Assembly (NCBI GenBank): GCA_938074325.1 | Contig: CALJFZ010000017.1 | Location: forward strand, 117,219-181,218 | Source of the DNA: an uncultured Flavobacteriales bacterium | Lineage (GTDB): Bacteria; Bacteroidota; Bacteroidia; Flavobacteriales_D; Sanyastnellaceae | Direction: 5' to 3' | Length of the DNA stretch: 64,000 nt | Shown here: in pieces, positions 25,093-34,116 of the stretch | Layout of the letters: every line of letters starts with the position of its first letter | How positions within the stretch are numbered: the first letter of the stretch is position 1 | The notes under the pieces: model-generated | What the model was told of the DNA's origin: nothing | Seen by the model: only the letters and a program-made list of their open reading frames with translations | The model's database searches: none | Made by a program: the position numbers and the translations under genes

Positions 25093-26445
25093 CTAGTTCC
25101 ACTTCCAATCGGCATTGGCAAACCACCCTGAACTCATGAGCAGCAGGGTGCGATTTTGAGGGGGCAAGGCTTGAACAGTTCCATGCAATTCAGCGGCATC
25201 TGTTATGACCTGTAGCCCCGGTGGATTCCCAAAAGCTTCACGGACAAACGCCGGGTCCAACGCGGGCATTCGCTTATGCTCCAGGACCGATGGGTCGTAG
25301 AACACTATCGCTTCGTCGGCGCCATCGAGCGCATGGGCGTAGGTTGGCAAAAAATCTTGGTTGAGGCTGGAAAACGTGTGCAGTTCCAGTACTGCTGTGA
25401 CGGTGCGCTCGGGGTAAGAAGCCTTGACGCCGTTGACGGTGGCGCGCACCTTGGACGGCGCGTGCGCGAAGTCCCTGAACACGGTAAATCCGGGGGCTTC
25501 GTGCACCGTCTCCAGACGGCGGGCTGCGCCCTGGAAAGAGGCGATGCCGCGGTCAAAATCGGATACGGCAATGCCCATTGTGGCCGCCAACGCTCGAGCA
25601 CCTGCCAAATTTTGGATGTTGTGGGTTCCGACCAACCGCGTGGTCAATTGGCTTCCGTCTTCAAACGTGACGCGCATGGCGCCTGCCTCGTCGGGGTGGC
25701 AAGCAGGAGTTCGGTAGCCAATGAAGGTGAGGTCTTCGCGTTCGCAGCGCCCAATGACGTCCCTGAGTTTTTCATCCTCTTCGCACCAGACGACGGTGGC
25801 CCCTGTTTCCAACGTACGCAGGTACTGATCGAATTGAAGGATGTAATGTTCTTCTGTTGGAAAGACGTTGATGTGATCCCATGCGATTCCCGTCAGAAGG
25901 GTGTAGTGCGCGCCATACCAGAAAAACTTGGGACGGCGATCGATGGGTGAGCTCAGGTATTCGTCGCCTTCCAGTACGCACCAGCTGTGGGAGGGGTCGA
26001 TTTCCACCATGCGATCAAAACCGTCCAATTGGGCACCGACCATGAAGTTGGTTTCGATGTTGCACTGGCGCATGTTGTGCAGCAGCATGGAGGTGATGGT
26101 GGTTTTTCCGTGCGACCCTCCGATCACAACGCGTTGGGCGTGAGCATTACACGACCGCAAAAACTCCGGGTAAGATTGGATGTTCAGCCCGAGCGACTGA
26201 GCCTTTTCCAGTTCAGGGTTGTCGAGGCGCGCGTGCATGCCCAAAACCACCACATCAATGGTCGCGTCTAATAACTGAGGCTGCCATCCGTCCTTCGCCG
26301 GTAACAGGCCGGCATTGCGCAATCGACTGCGGGAAGGTTCGAAGATTTGATCATCAGAACCGGTGACCTCGTGCCCCGCCGCTTGCACGGCCAGGGCGAT
26401 GTTGTGCATGGCGCTTCCGCCGATCGCTATGAAATGTACACGCAT
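25093..26445 (-). CDS. mpl: Mur ligase family protein (Mpl-like)
   Basis: 450-aa ATP-dependent amide ligase related to MurC, most like UDP-N-acetylmuramate:L-alanyl-gamma-D-glutamyl-meso-diaminopimelate ligase, which recycles cell-wall tripeptide. The N-terminal Rossmann domain starts MRVHFIAIGGSAMHN. The ATP loop is GGSHGKTTITSML (about 108-120), then LEGDEYLSSPID and DFAHAPSKV near residue 330. MurC has a similar ATP loop, but the GSAMHN motif and DFAHAP favour Mpl. I chose the ATG at 26445 over one 36 bases upstream because family members begin here and a CATCTTCG sequence lies 3 bases before it. Confidence 0.88.
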   Translation of the reverse strand: MRVHFIAIGGSAMHNIALAVQAAGHEVTGSDDQIFEPSRSRLRNAGLLPAKDGWQPQLLDATIDVVVLGMHARLDNPELEKAQSLGLNIQSYPEFLRSCNAHAQRVVIGGSHGKTTITSMLLHNMRQCNIETNFMVGAQLDGFDRMVEIDPSHSWCVLEGDEYLSSPIDRRPKFFWYGAHYTLLTGIAWDHINVFPTEEHYILQFDQYLRTLETGATVVWCEEDEKLRDVIGRCEREDLTFIGYRTPACHPDEAGAMRVTFEDGSQLTTRLVGTHNIQNLAGARALAATMGIAVSDFDRGIASFQGAARRLETVHEAPGFTVFRDFAHAPSKVRATVNGVKASYPERTVTAVLELHTFSSLNQDFLPTYAHALDGADEAIVFYDPSVLEHKRMPALDPAFVREAFGNPPGLQVITDAAELHGTVQALPPQNRTLLLMSSGWFANADWKWN

Positions 26446-26512
26446 GCTCGAAGATGCAACGCGCCTCTGCGTTTCTAGCATGATGGGAGATTACATTCCA
26501 ACACAGCATCCT

Positions 26513-26520
26513 TAATTTCG
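26513..26520 (+). promoter_or_regulatory. -7-like box before the EI24 gene
   Basis: TAATTTCG, the TTCG form of the -7 element, 5 bases (AGCGC) before the ATG at 26526. No TTG at the expected -33 position. Confidence 0.42.
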
Positions 26521-26525
26521 AGCGC

Positions 26526-27350
26526 ATGGCTTCTTTCCGAGAATCATTCAAAATGGGCAGCACTGCGTACCGGCAGGCGTTTTCTTTTTTGCGAAAGGAG
26601 GGGATGCGGCATTGGTATGTCATCATCGCGTTCGCCACATTGATGTGCATGTTCCTTGTTCGCGAGGCATTGGACGCAGGTACTGAATGGTTGGAGGTAC
26701 ACTGGCTGGCGACCTTTCATGGAAAAGCGAGAGAAGCCGTGGCGACATTGGGCGGCGATGAACTGGGGTGGATCGCGGGAGGGGTCGAGCACACAATGGA
26801 CATAATTGTTTTCGTCTTAGGCCTTTGGTTGCAATTGAAACTGACCAAATTCATTGTGTTGATTGCGCTCAGTCCGCTCTTTGCAATACTAGCCGAATGG
26901 GTTGCGCGTCGGATGCTCAATGAGAGGGAAACAGCAGGAGACTCAAGAGGATGGTGGTGGTCGCTGTGGAGAGGCTTGCGGTCGGCGCTTTTGTTGGTGG
27001 TACTGGAGATGTTTGTGGGCGTGATTATGGGTGGAGTGTTTCTCTTGGTGCCGTTGCTGATCCCGGTAATCGGTCTGGTAACGTGGTGGTTGTTTCCACT
27101 GCTTTCAGGCGCCGTTAGTACGTGGTTCTATGGCGCAGCCCTTTTAGATTATGCGTGGGAACAGGAAGGATTGAATGCTCGGCAATCCCTCCGTATGAGT
27201 TGGCGGTACCTAGGTGCTGCAATGGCGCTTGGTCTTCCATTTCTCTTGGCTATGTCTGTTCCCTTGGTCGGTTGGCTAACGGGGCCCTTGCTCGGTGGAT
27301 TGATCGGGATTGTGGCAGCTTTGCTTGCGATATCTGGAGGCAAGACATAA
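26526..27350 (+). CDS. EI24-domain integral membrane protein (CysZ-like)
   Basis: 274-aa protein with about six hydrophobic helices, matching the EI24/CysZ fold in Bacteroidota. Recognisable parts are the amphipathic start SFKMGSTAYRQAFSFLRKEG, a KLTKFIVLIALSPLFAILAEW helix near residues 105-125, and FYGAALLDYAWEQEGL followed by RMSWRYLGAAMALGLPF in the second half. E. coli CysZ is linked to sulfate uptake, but the function of Bacteroidota members is not established and no cys genes are nearby. It is a single-gene unit, divergent from mpl. Confidence 0.8.
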   Translation: MASFRESFKMGSTAYRQAFSFLRKEGMRHWYVIIAFATLMCMFLVREALDAGTEWLEVHWLATFHGKAREAVATLGGDELGWIAGGVEHTMDIIVFVLGLWLQLKLTKFIVLIALSPLFAILAEWVARRMLNERETAGDSRGWWWSLWRGLRSALLLVVLEMFVGVIMGGVFLLVPLLIPVIGLVTWWLFPLLSGAVSTWFYGAALLDYAWEQEGLNARQSLRMSWRYLGAAMALGLPFLLAMSVPLVGWLTGPLLGGLIGIVAALLAISGGKT

Positions 27351-27489
27351 TTCATCCGGAGATAATGGAGGTAGTCGCTGGGATGGTTGTATGTTTTGTT
27401 GATGATTGGCGGAAATAAATAATCGACAAAACTTGTTTTCGAGCCTACATATAGCTATTTTTATCAGGTCAAATTATCACTTGTTAGCT
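27351..27489. other. AT-rich intergenic region before the secreted repeat protein
   Basis: 139 bp, clearly richer in A+T than the surrounding genes. It holds a possible promoter (TTG at 27433-27435, 20 bases, TATTTTTA at 27456-27463) and no open frame I would call a gene. No hairpin terminator for the EI24 gene is evident. Confidence 0.5.
27456..27463 (+). promoter_or_regulatory. Candidate promoter of the secreted repeat protein
   Basis: TATTTTTA (one mismatch from TAnnTTTG) with a TTG 20 bases upstream (27433-27435), close to the expected -33/-7 spacing. The leader to the ATG would be about 20 bases. Confidence 0.35.
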
Positions 27490-29151
27490 ATGTCAATAAT
27501 CACACAGCACACTACGCGGTTGGTTTTTCTTGGTGCAATGACCTGCATTTTTGCAGTTGGATCGTTCGCCCAGAGTTCTGTTAATGAAATTGTTCGTGCT
27601 CAATCTACGGGCAATGACTTCAACATTTTCATTGATCCGTACGCACTCGAATTGTTCGGTGACTCAGTCATTGGTTCGATGAATGCAGATTCAGATGCCA
27701 GCTGGAATACTTGGAAAGATGCACTGACCAACGGGAATTCACCGGGCATGGACGTCAATTTTGACGGCAACACGGCCTATGGCATCGACAGTTTGTTGGT
27801 AGCAGGTGCTGCTGAATTGGACAGCACGCTTCAAGTCGACGGGTATGTGCGCTTTTCGGATAGTCTCTACGTGGCGCTGTATGCTTATTTCGCAGCCAAC
27901 CTCGAAGTTGCTGGCAATGCAGAGGTGGCTGGCTCATTAACTGTTACGAGCACCACTTCCGCTGCTTCCGGTTCGACTGTAGGTAATTTGACCTTGGCTG
28001 ATGGCAGCATCACGGATTCAAGCGGTGCTATCAGCTTCGGTGACGAGGCGTTGAGTACGACTGGAACCGCAGCCACTGGCGCTTTGACGGTAACGGGTAC
28101 TGGTTCATTCTCGAGCACCACGTCTTCTGCGTCTGGATCAACTGTAGGCAACTTGACTTTGGCTGACGGCAGTATCACGGACGCAAGTGGAGCCATCAGC
28201 TTCGGTGACGAGAATTTGAGTACCACGGGCACACTGACATCGGGCAATGCCACACTGACGGGAACGTTGAGTGTCGCTGGAGCCTCGACATTGAATGCGT
28301 CTGTGGACTTGAATGCCGACTTAGATGCAGATGGTACGGATATCGACTTAGATGCCACCAACGACATTTCCCTTGATGCCGGAGCCGCTTCGAACTTCAC
28401 GACCAGCGCAGGCGCGTTGACATTGGAGGGTGCCGGCGGTGTGACCGTTACATCGACCGGTGGCACATTCGCCTTGAATGGCGCTGGACAAACTCTGGAT
28501 TTGGACGCAGCGAGCCTGGATATTGACGCGACCACCGTTACAGTTGATGCTACTACCACAACATTCACCGGCGATGTTAAAGGCCCGAAAGCCACGGGGG
28601 AAGATGAGTTCGTGACTTACTGGCAGTTGGATTCTTTGGCCAACACATCACCTTACCACGAAAGTGTGATGATCATCAAAAAAGGAAATACGGCTCAAAC
28701 CATCATTGATGTCAATGGAGTAGGTCACGATCCCGCTGTTTCTTTCGCGGACAATCCCTCGTTGATGTTTGAATTCGAGTCAGACGCCTCTGAAAATGGT
28801 GATTTCATTGACTATCCACTTGGTCCAGATTACTTGCAAGTGAATCAAACTGGAGTATACACAGTGGATGTATCGATGGAATTGACAACTTCCTCTCAGG
28901 GGATGTTCCCAGTGACACTCGTGGTCCGCAATACTGATGCATTGGATATTGCTTCCCAGCAAGACGTTGAATTGGCTGCGTCGACTGTTTGGGTGTCACC
29001 CAGCGCGGCTCCTTCCTATTGGGTGTCCACGACCATGACGGTGATTATGGACAATGTGAATGAGAAGTTGCACATGGACCTTCTTCCTTATGGCGGAGAT
29101 GCTGAGGTGATCAGTTACAAATTTGTGGTCTCCCGAATTGGAGCGGAATAA
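27490..29151 (+). CDS. Secreted repetitive protein with a C-terminal jelly-roll-like domain
   Basis: 553-aa exported protein, not recognised at family level. A signal peptide (residues 1-27, ending SFAQ) leads into a short unique region. From about 130 to 390 it is very rich in Ser, Thr, Gly, Ala and Asp, with two near-identical 40-residue units 55 residues apart and then shorter beta-type repeats (LDLDAASLDIDATTVTVDA). From about 395 to the end it is non-repetitive; the alternation of strands and motifs QTGVYTVDVSM and SYKFVVSRIG recall C1q/TNF-like heads that cap fibrous proteins. I see no type IX C-terminal sorting domain. Together these suggest a fibre-like surface protein. A strong terminator follows 20 bases after the stop. 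Confidence 0.75.
   Translation: MSIITQHTTRLVFLGAMTCIFAVGSFAQSSVNEIVRAQSTGNDFNIFIDPYALELFGDSVIGSMNADSDASWNTWKDALTNGNSPGMDVNFDGNTAYGIDSLLVAGAAELDSTLQVDGYVRFSDSLYVALYAYFAANLEVAGNAEVAGSLTVTSTTSAASGSTVGNLTLADGSITDSSGAISFGDEALSTTGTAATGALTVTGTGSFSSTTSSASGSTVGNLTLADGSITDASGAISFGDENLSTTGTLTSGNATLTGTLSVAGASTLNASVDLNADLDADGTDIDLDATNDISLDAGAASNFTTSAGALTLEGAGGVTVTSTGGTFALNGAGQTLDLDAASLDIDATTVTVDATTTTFTGDVKGPKATGEDEFVTYWQLDSLANTSPYHESVMIIKKGNTAQTIIDVNGVGHDPAVSFADNPSLMFEFESDASENGDFIDYPLGPDYLQVNQTGVYTVDVSMELTTSSQGMFPVTLVVRNTDALDIASQQDVELAASTVWVSPSAAPSYWVSTTMTVIMDNVNEKLHMDLLPYGGDAEVISYKFVVSRIGAE
27949..28068 (+). repeat. 40-residue coding repeat, copy 1
   Basis: Encodes STTSAASGSTVGNLTLADGS and the following 20 residues. 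It matches copy 2, 165 bp downstream, at 37 of 40 amino acids but only 96 of 120 bases; most base changes are silent. Confidence 0.8.
28114..28233 (+). repeat. 40-residue coding repeat, copy 2
   Basis: Second copy of the unit at 27949-28068. The three amino-acid changes are A to S, S to A and A to N; a 15-residue variable spacer separates the copies. Confidence 0.8.
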
Positions 29152-29171
29152 CATCGATATCATCCCTATTC

Positions 29172-29202
29172 AAAAAAGGCAGCCAGAACGGCTGCCTTTT
29201 TT
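29172..29202. terminator. Bidirectional rho-independent terminator
   Basis: Perfect 13-bp stem with a 5-base loop: AAAAAAGGCAGCC, AGAAC, GGCTGCCTTTTTT. The A-run and T-run make it work on both strands, ending the secreted repeat protein rightward and the rfaE1-trkH-ubiE-aroA operon leftward (aroA ends at 29212). It is the only strong hairpin terminator I see in the window. Confidence 0.93.
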
Positions 29203-29211
29203 CATTTTGGC

Positions 29212-30507
29212 TCAGCCCTTTACCAGCTGAATTTGAGCCCCCAGCGTATCGAGGTCATCAAAAAATTCAGGGTAGCTCTTGGCTACGCATTCGGCGTTGG
29301 AAATTTCAATCGCTCCGTTTCCAGCCATGCCCAGAATGCTGAGCGCCATCACCATACGGTGGTCTCCGCTGGAATCGATGTGGGCCTTCGCGGAGCGACG
29401 ATCGGGTGCCCAAGGGTGCACGCGCATGCTGTCACTCGCTTCGTCCAGTTCAACCTGAATCCCTAGCTTCTCCCACGCCTCCGCAATGCGAAGAGCGCGG
29501 TGTGATTCTTTGTGCTCCAGCCGATGAATGCCCCGGAGGGTGGAGGGCTTCTTGCCGAATGCTGCCAACGCCGCGAGCACGGGAAACAAGTCAGGGCTGT
29601 CCGTCAAGTCAACGGTGAAGGGGCGCACGGGCCGCTTAGCTACTTGGATACCGTCGTCAATTCCGGACAAGGCGCCACCCGCGAACAAAAGCGCACCTCG
29701 AATGGCCTCGTCGGCTTGGGTGTATTGGTTCTGCAAGCCGTGAATCGCAATGGAACCCTCTGCACACAACATCCCCGCTACGGCGAGTGCTGCAGCACCG
29801 GACCAGTCTCCATCGACAACCGTTTCAATGGGCTTGAATTGCTGATCTCCGTCAACTTGGAAGTGGGTGAATGCGTCATCGGCAGTGATGGAAATGCCAA
29901 AGTCCTCCAGTACCTCCAACGTCATCTCCAAGTAAGGAGTGCTGGTCGGGTGCGTCACCTGCAATTCAGAAGCACGTCCTAAGTTGGGCAGGGCGAACAG
30001 CAAACCGGTGATGTATTGGGAGCTAATCGGTGCTTCCAATGCCGCACTGCCGCCGACGAGTGGGGCGTCAATGCTCAGAGGAAAAGCGCCGTTGTGGCAG
30101 CTCACCTTACCGCCATAGGCTTTGAAAAGGGACTCGTACACAGCCATGGGTCGGTTCACCAGTGTACCCTCCGCTTCCAATCGAAGAGGGGGTGCCGTCA
30201 AGCCGGCGATAGGGGTGAAGAGCCTGGCGGCCAATCCGGACTCGCCTGGCGTTAGGACGTTCGTCCGGGGAGCGAGCTTTCCGCCCGTCCCAACAATGGA
30301 GACGCGCTGCTCGCCGATCTCAATTTCTGCTCCGAGCTGCGAGGCGAGCATCAAGGACGCCGTGCAATCATCGGATTGGGATATGTTATTGAGAATGGTG
30401 GTGCCCTCAGCCAGCAAGGCGCCTGCTACCAACCGCTGCATCACGGATTTGGAAGGAGGTGCCTGCACTTCGCCGTGCAGGACGGAGGAAGAAACGCGGA
30501 TGATCAC
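29212..30507 (-). CDS. aroA: 3-phosphoshikimate 1-carboxyvinyltransferase (EPSP synthase)
   Basis: Sixth step of the shikimate pathway: transfers enolpyruvyl from PEP to shikimate-3-phosphate. The 431-aa protein has PPSKSVMQR (substrate-binding start, about 17-25), a compressed PEP loop TPGESGLAARLF instead of the usual NAGTAxR form, and SGDHRMVMAL with AKSYPEFFDDL near the C-terminus. I chose the GTG at 30507, whose bases overlap the ubiE stop by 4 bp (GTGA), since no suitable ATG exists and the family N-terminus follows at once. It is last in the rfaE1-trkH-ubiE-aroA run, 10 bp before a strong terminator. aroC lies at the right end of the window. Confidence 0.93.
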   Translation of the reverse strand: MIIRVSSSVLHGEVQAPPSKSVMQRLVAGALLAEGTTILNNISQSDDCTASLMLASQLGAEIEIGEQRVSIVGTGGKLAPRTNVLTPGESGLAARLFTPIAGLTAPPLRLEAEGTLVNRPMAVYESLFKAYGGKVSCHNGAFPLSIDAPLVGGSAALEAPISSQYITGLLFALPNLGRASELQVTHPTSTPYLEMTLEVLEDFGISITADDAFTHFQVDGDQQFKPIETVVDGDWSGAAALAVAGMLCAEGSIAIHGLQNQYTQADEAIRGALLFAGGALSGIDDGIQVAKRPVRPFTVDLTDSPDLFPVLAALAAFGKKPSTLRGIHRLEHKESHRALRIAEAWEKLGIQVELDEASDSMRVHPWAPDRRSAKAHIDSSGDHRMVMALSILGMAGNGAIEISNAECVAKSYPEFFDDLDTLGAQIQLVKG

Positions 30508-31262
30508 TTGACGCCGGTGTAAATGCTCGCAATGCCTCCAGTGAGCCGGTGTATTTTGCACTCGGAGTACCCGCATTTTTCCATGATGTTCAGGAATTCC
30601 TCGCCCTCGGGAAAGGCTTCTACGCTCTCGGGGAGATAACTGTAGGCCGAGGCATCCTTCGATACCAGCTTGCCTACGCCGGGCATCAATTTGTGAAAAT
30701 AGAAGTGGAATATCTGCTTGAGCGGAAAAACAGTAGGCTTGGAAAATTCCAACACCACGCCCAACGCGCCCGGCTTCAATGTGCGATGCATTTCAGTCAA
30801 GCCCGCTTGTAACTTTTCAAAGTTGCGGACGCCGAATGCCACCGTGTATCCGTCAAAGGTGCCGTCTTCGAACGGCAATTCTGCACTGTCGCCCTCAATC
30901 AGTTGAACCCGGTCCGTCCAACCTTTCCGTTCGACTTTTTTGCGGCCAATGGCGAGCATTCCCGGGCTGATGTCCACCCCGGTCACACGCAGGTTGTTGA
31001 TGCCCGAACGCATGGCTTCAAGCGCAAAATCCGCCGTTCCTGTGGCCATGTCCATCAGGTGCACCTCGCCTGTGGTTTCCTGCGCACTCAAGTGCGCCTT
31101 CAGCATGCGCATGGCCTTCTTTCGCCACAACACATCGATGCCTAAAGAGAAGAAGTGATTGAGAAAATCATAGCTGTGAGCGATGTTATCGAACATGCGC
31201 GCCACTTGCTCTTTCTTCGATTCAGTTTCGGGCTGGGTGTAGGGGGTGATTTTTGTTCCCAT
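30504..31262 (-). CDS. ubiE: Demethylmenaquinone methyltransferase (UbiE/MenG)
   Basis: SAM-dependent C-methyltransferase making menaquinone from demethylmenaquinone; 252 aa. The UbiE signatures are visible: NIAHSYDFLNHFFSLGID (about 25-42), the SAM loop MDMATGTADFAL, VDISPGMLAIGRKK and YTVAFGVRNF (about 139-148). Bacteroidota use menaquinone, so the MenG role is more likely than ubiquinone synthesis. The ATG at 31262 is 4 bp after the trkH stop, and the gene overlaps aroA by 4 bp. Confidence 0.95.
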   Translation of the reverse strand: MGTKITPYTQPETESKKEQVARMFDNIAHSYDFLNHFFSLGIDVLWRKKAMRMLKAHLSAQETTGEVHLMDMATGTADFALEAMRSGINNLRVTGVDISPGMLAIGRKKVERKGWTDRVQLIEGDSAELPFEDGTFDGYTVAFGVRNFEKLQAGLTEMHRTLKPGALGVVLEFSKPTVFPLKQIFHFYFHKLMPGVGKLVSKDASAYSYLPESVEAFPEGEEFLNIMEKCGYSECKIHRLTGGIASIYTGVK

Positions 31263-31266
31263 TGCT

Positions 31267-33093
31267 TTATCCGACCATGGTGTGGCCTTCCGGGTATTTG
31301 ATGTGGGTTTGAAGCGCTTTTCCGCCCAAGGCATAAGCGACTGTCAAGGTGCCAACACGGCCCACAAACATGCTGAGCATGATGATGACCTTGCCCCAAG
31401 GGCTCAGCATTGCAGTGATCCCTGTGCTTAGCCCTACCGTGCCAAAGGCGCTGACCTCTTCGAAAATCAGGTCCAATATATTCCGGTTTTCGTCGGCCAA
31501 AATGTGCGATTCTGTGATGGATAACAGGAAGATAGCAATGGTGTTTCCGACCAAGAAGAAGAGGAGAACGCTGTAGGCCCTAGAGCGCAGCACTTCGGGT
31601 ACGGTGCGCTTGAACAGCTGAACGTGGTCCAGGTTGCGCACCGTTCGCCATACGTCGGCCATGACGATGGAAAGGGTGGACGTCTTGATGCCTCCGCCCG
31701 TTGAGCTCGAGGAGGAACCGATGAACATTAAAATGATGAGCAAGAACAACATGGGCACTCCCACTGCACCGATGTCTACGGTATTGAAACCACTTGTGCG
31801 CGTTGCGCTTTGGAAAACCGAAGTGGTCAATTGGCCAAATGTGCTCATCCCTTTCAACGTGCCGTCGTACTCAAGTGCCCAATACGCTGCGGCTCCGAAC
31901 GCGACCAAGCCCACCGAGAAGTACAAGGCGATTTTCGTAGCAAAGCCAATGTGCTTCCAGGGTTGGTTCATGCGTTCCCGCAAGCGACTGGGGTCGAACA
32001 AGTCGAAAATGGCGACCATCCCCAACGCGCCGAAAAACACGAGAATCGTCACGGTCCAATGCATGGCGTAATGCTGGCCCACTGCCGGATTGGCCAGCCC
32101 ATCTGTGAAGAGCGAAATGCCGGCATTGTTGAATGCAGAAACCGAGTGGAACACGGAATAGAACCACTGACGCCCCGTGTTCAAGCCGTCCAAGGCATGG
32201 CCCCAAGTGATGTGCATCACCAAAGCGCCCACACCCTCGATGGCAAGGCACCACAAAAGCACTTTGCCGAGCAATCCCGAGCTTGCATTGAAGGTGTCTC
32301 GGTTGACAAAGTCTTCAATGACATCGTGCTGGCGCACCCCGAGGCCGAACTTGGATGCCAGCACCAAAAATGATCCAAATGCAATCAGATTCAGGCCCCC
32401 AAGTTGGATCAAAGCCAGAATGACCACCTGACCCTTGAAGGAAAAGAACGTCACCGTATCTACGACCATCAAGCCGGTAACGCATGTGGCACTCGTTGAG
32501 GTGAACAGGGCATCGAGAAAACCCATGCTGCCGGGAGCGGTCGTCATTTCTGGAAGCATGAGCAAGACGGTACCGATGGTGATCAAGCCCAGAAAACTCA
32601 TGATGAAGATGACCGCTGGATTGAGTCGGATGCGGGGCAATACCCGTCCGCCTCGCAGCAATTCAGCCACGACAATGGTGAAGAAATATCCTTGTATGAA
32701 TATGGTATAAAAGTCTGATATAGAGGTGAAACCGATGGATTGTATAAATCGGCTTATAAGTAGTTCTCCCGTCATGATATCGCTCGCGCCTTCGATGACG
32801 AGCACCACCATAACAGCAGCCTCAAACCATGTTTTTCTCAGGAACTCTCGGGGTTGGAAATCGTACAAGATGCGGGTGACATATTGCACGACGTAAAACC
32901 CAAAGCTGAACTTGACGAAGCTCAGCAGCTGGCTCGCCGTTTCTGATTCGTTAGGGAAGCCATAGTAAAGCGCCAGCACAAGAAGGGCTGAGGCTGAAAC
33001 GAGTAAGTTGAGGAATTTGAGTCCTCCGAGGACACGGTCTTTGGAGTTGTAAAGGCCAACGTTGACCCGTTCTCGGAATTCTTGAAAGTTCAT
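31267..33093 (-). CDS. trkH: TrkH-family potassium uptake protein
   Basis: 608-aa inner-membrane K+ (or Na+) transporter with the four-fold M1-P-M2 architecture of the Trk/Ktr family plus an N-terminal extension of several helices (about 30-150). Selectivity-loop glycines are visible in TSTSATCVTGL, SVSAFNNAGISLF, SATRTSGFNTVD and EVSAFGTVGLSTGI. A TrkA-type regulatory subunit is needed by most relatives but is not encoded in the window. The ATG at 33093 overlaps the rfaE1 stop (ATGA). Confidence 0.93.
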   Translation of the reverse strand: MNFQEFRERVNVGLYNSKDRVLGGLKFLNLLVSASALLVLALYYGFPNESETASQLLSFVKFSFGFYVVQYVTRILYDFQPREFLRKTWFEAAVMVVLVIEGASDIMTGELLISRFIQSIGFTSISDFYTIFIQGYFFTIVVAELLRGGRVLPRIRLNPAVIFIMSFLGLITIGTVLLMLPEMTTAPGSMGFLDALFTSTSATCVTGLMVVDTVTFFSFKGQVVILALIQLGGLNLIAFGSFLVLASKFGLGVRQHDVIEDFVNRDTFNASSGLLGKVLLWCLAIEGVGALVMHITWGHALDGLNTGRQWFYSVFHSVSAFNNAGISLFTDGLANPAVGQHYAMHWTVTILVFFGALGMVAIFDLFDPSRLRERMNQPWKHIGFATKIALYFSVGLVAFGAAAYWALEYDGTLKGMSTFGQLTTSVFQSATRTSGFNTVDIGAVGVPMLFLLIILMFIGSSSSSTGGGIKTSTLSIVMADVWRTVRNLDHVQLFKRTVPEVLRSRAYSVLLFFLVGNTIAIFLLSITESHILADENRNILDLIFEEVSAFGTVGLSTGITAMLSPWGKVIIMLSMFVGRVGTLTVAYALGGKALQTHIKYPEGHTMVG

Positions 33094-34112
33094 CGGGTGG
33101 TCATCAAGTCTTCTATGGACGAGCGGTGTTTTTCCCACTCGGATACCAACCGGTTCAATTCGACGGTCACGACGCCCACTTTCTCACAGACCAGTCCGCC
33201 TGCGAGGTTGGCGACAGCGGCGATTTGCCAGAGGGGCACGTCCAATGCAAGTAACACGCTCGCCACTGCGATGACCGCATCTCCCGCGCCACTGACATCG
33301 GTGATTTCGCGCTCAAATGCTGGGATGCGCTTATAGGCCACGTTGGAATTGGGCGCATAGAAACACACCCCGCGTTCGCTCAGGGTCACCATGGATACGG
33401 CGGGTTGAAGGTGTTCGTGCATGCGCTGAACCGCCTGCTCGATGCTGGCGTCCGATGATTTGTGAATGGCCATGCCCAGTCCTTCCCGCATTTCCTTCAG
33501 GTTGGGCTTGAACAAGTCAACTCCCTGGTAGGCATTGAAGTTGCGGAACTTCGGATCGACCGTCGTCTTGACGCCCTTTTCTTGGCAGATTGCAGTAATG
33601 GCTTGGATGACTTCGGGGGTCAATGTGCCCTTGTCGTAGTCTTCAAAAATTACGACGTCCACCTGTCCGTCATCCAACAGTCCTTGGCACTTCGTCACCA
33701 AATCGTGCGATTGCGCCGCGTCGATGGCATCCGTTTGTTCCTCGTCAACTCGAAGTAATTGTTGGCCGTTGCTGATGACCCGCGTTTTGATGGTGGTGGG
33801 ACGGGAGGATACCCGGAGTAGGGCTTGTGTTCCTATGCCTTGTTCTTTCAGTAACTGCTGAATTTCGTCGCCGGCGTTGTCTTCACCCACCACTGCTGCC
33901 AGCTCCACTTTGGCTCCGAGAGCAATGAGGTTTTTGGCCACATTGGCCGCTCCACCTAAGCGCTTGTCGCGTTGTTGGACATCGACAACGGGTACGGGGG
34001 CTTCAGGAGAGATGCGGTTGACCTGACCGATGAGGTATGCGTCGAGCATGACGTCACCGATTACGAGGACCGAAACGCGTTCGGTGGATTGCAGGGCTGC
34101 AAGCGCATCCAT
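33090..34112 (-). CDS. rfaE1: D-glycero-beta-D-manno-heptose-7-phosphate kinase (RfaE domain I)
   Basis: PfkB-family sugar kinase, 340 aa, matching the kinase half of HldE; the nucleotidyltransferase half is absent from this protein. It would phosphorylate heptose-7-phosphate at C1 for ADP-heptose (LPS core). Evidence: GDVMLDAYLIGQVNRISPEAPVP, read in two parts, near the N-terminus, GGAANVAKNL (about 53-62), DPKFRN, and the PfkB base motif DVSGAGDAVIAV with the catalytic Asp near residue 275. First gene of the operon; a TACCTTCG box lies 4 bases before its ATG. Confidence 0.9.
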   Translation of the reverse strand: MDALAALQSTERVSVLVIGDVMLDAYLIGQVNRISPEAPVPVVDVQQRDKRLGGAANVAKNLIALGAKVELAAVVGEDNAGDEIQQLLKEQGIGTQALLRVSSRPTTIKTRVISNGQQLLRVDEEQTDAIDAAQSHDLVTKCQGLLDDGQVDVVIFEDYDKGTLTPEVIQAITAICQEKGVKTTVDPKFRNFNAYQGVDLFKPNLKEMREGLGMAIHKSSDASIEQAVQRMHEHLQPAVSMVTLSERGVCFYAPNSNVAYKRIPAFEREITDVSGAGDAVIAVASVLLALDVPLWQIAAVANLAGGLVCEKVGVVTVELNRLVSEWEKHRSSIEDLMTTR

Positions 34113-34116
34113 ACCA

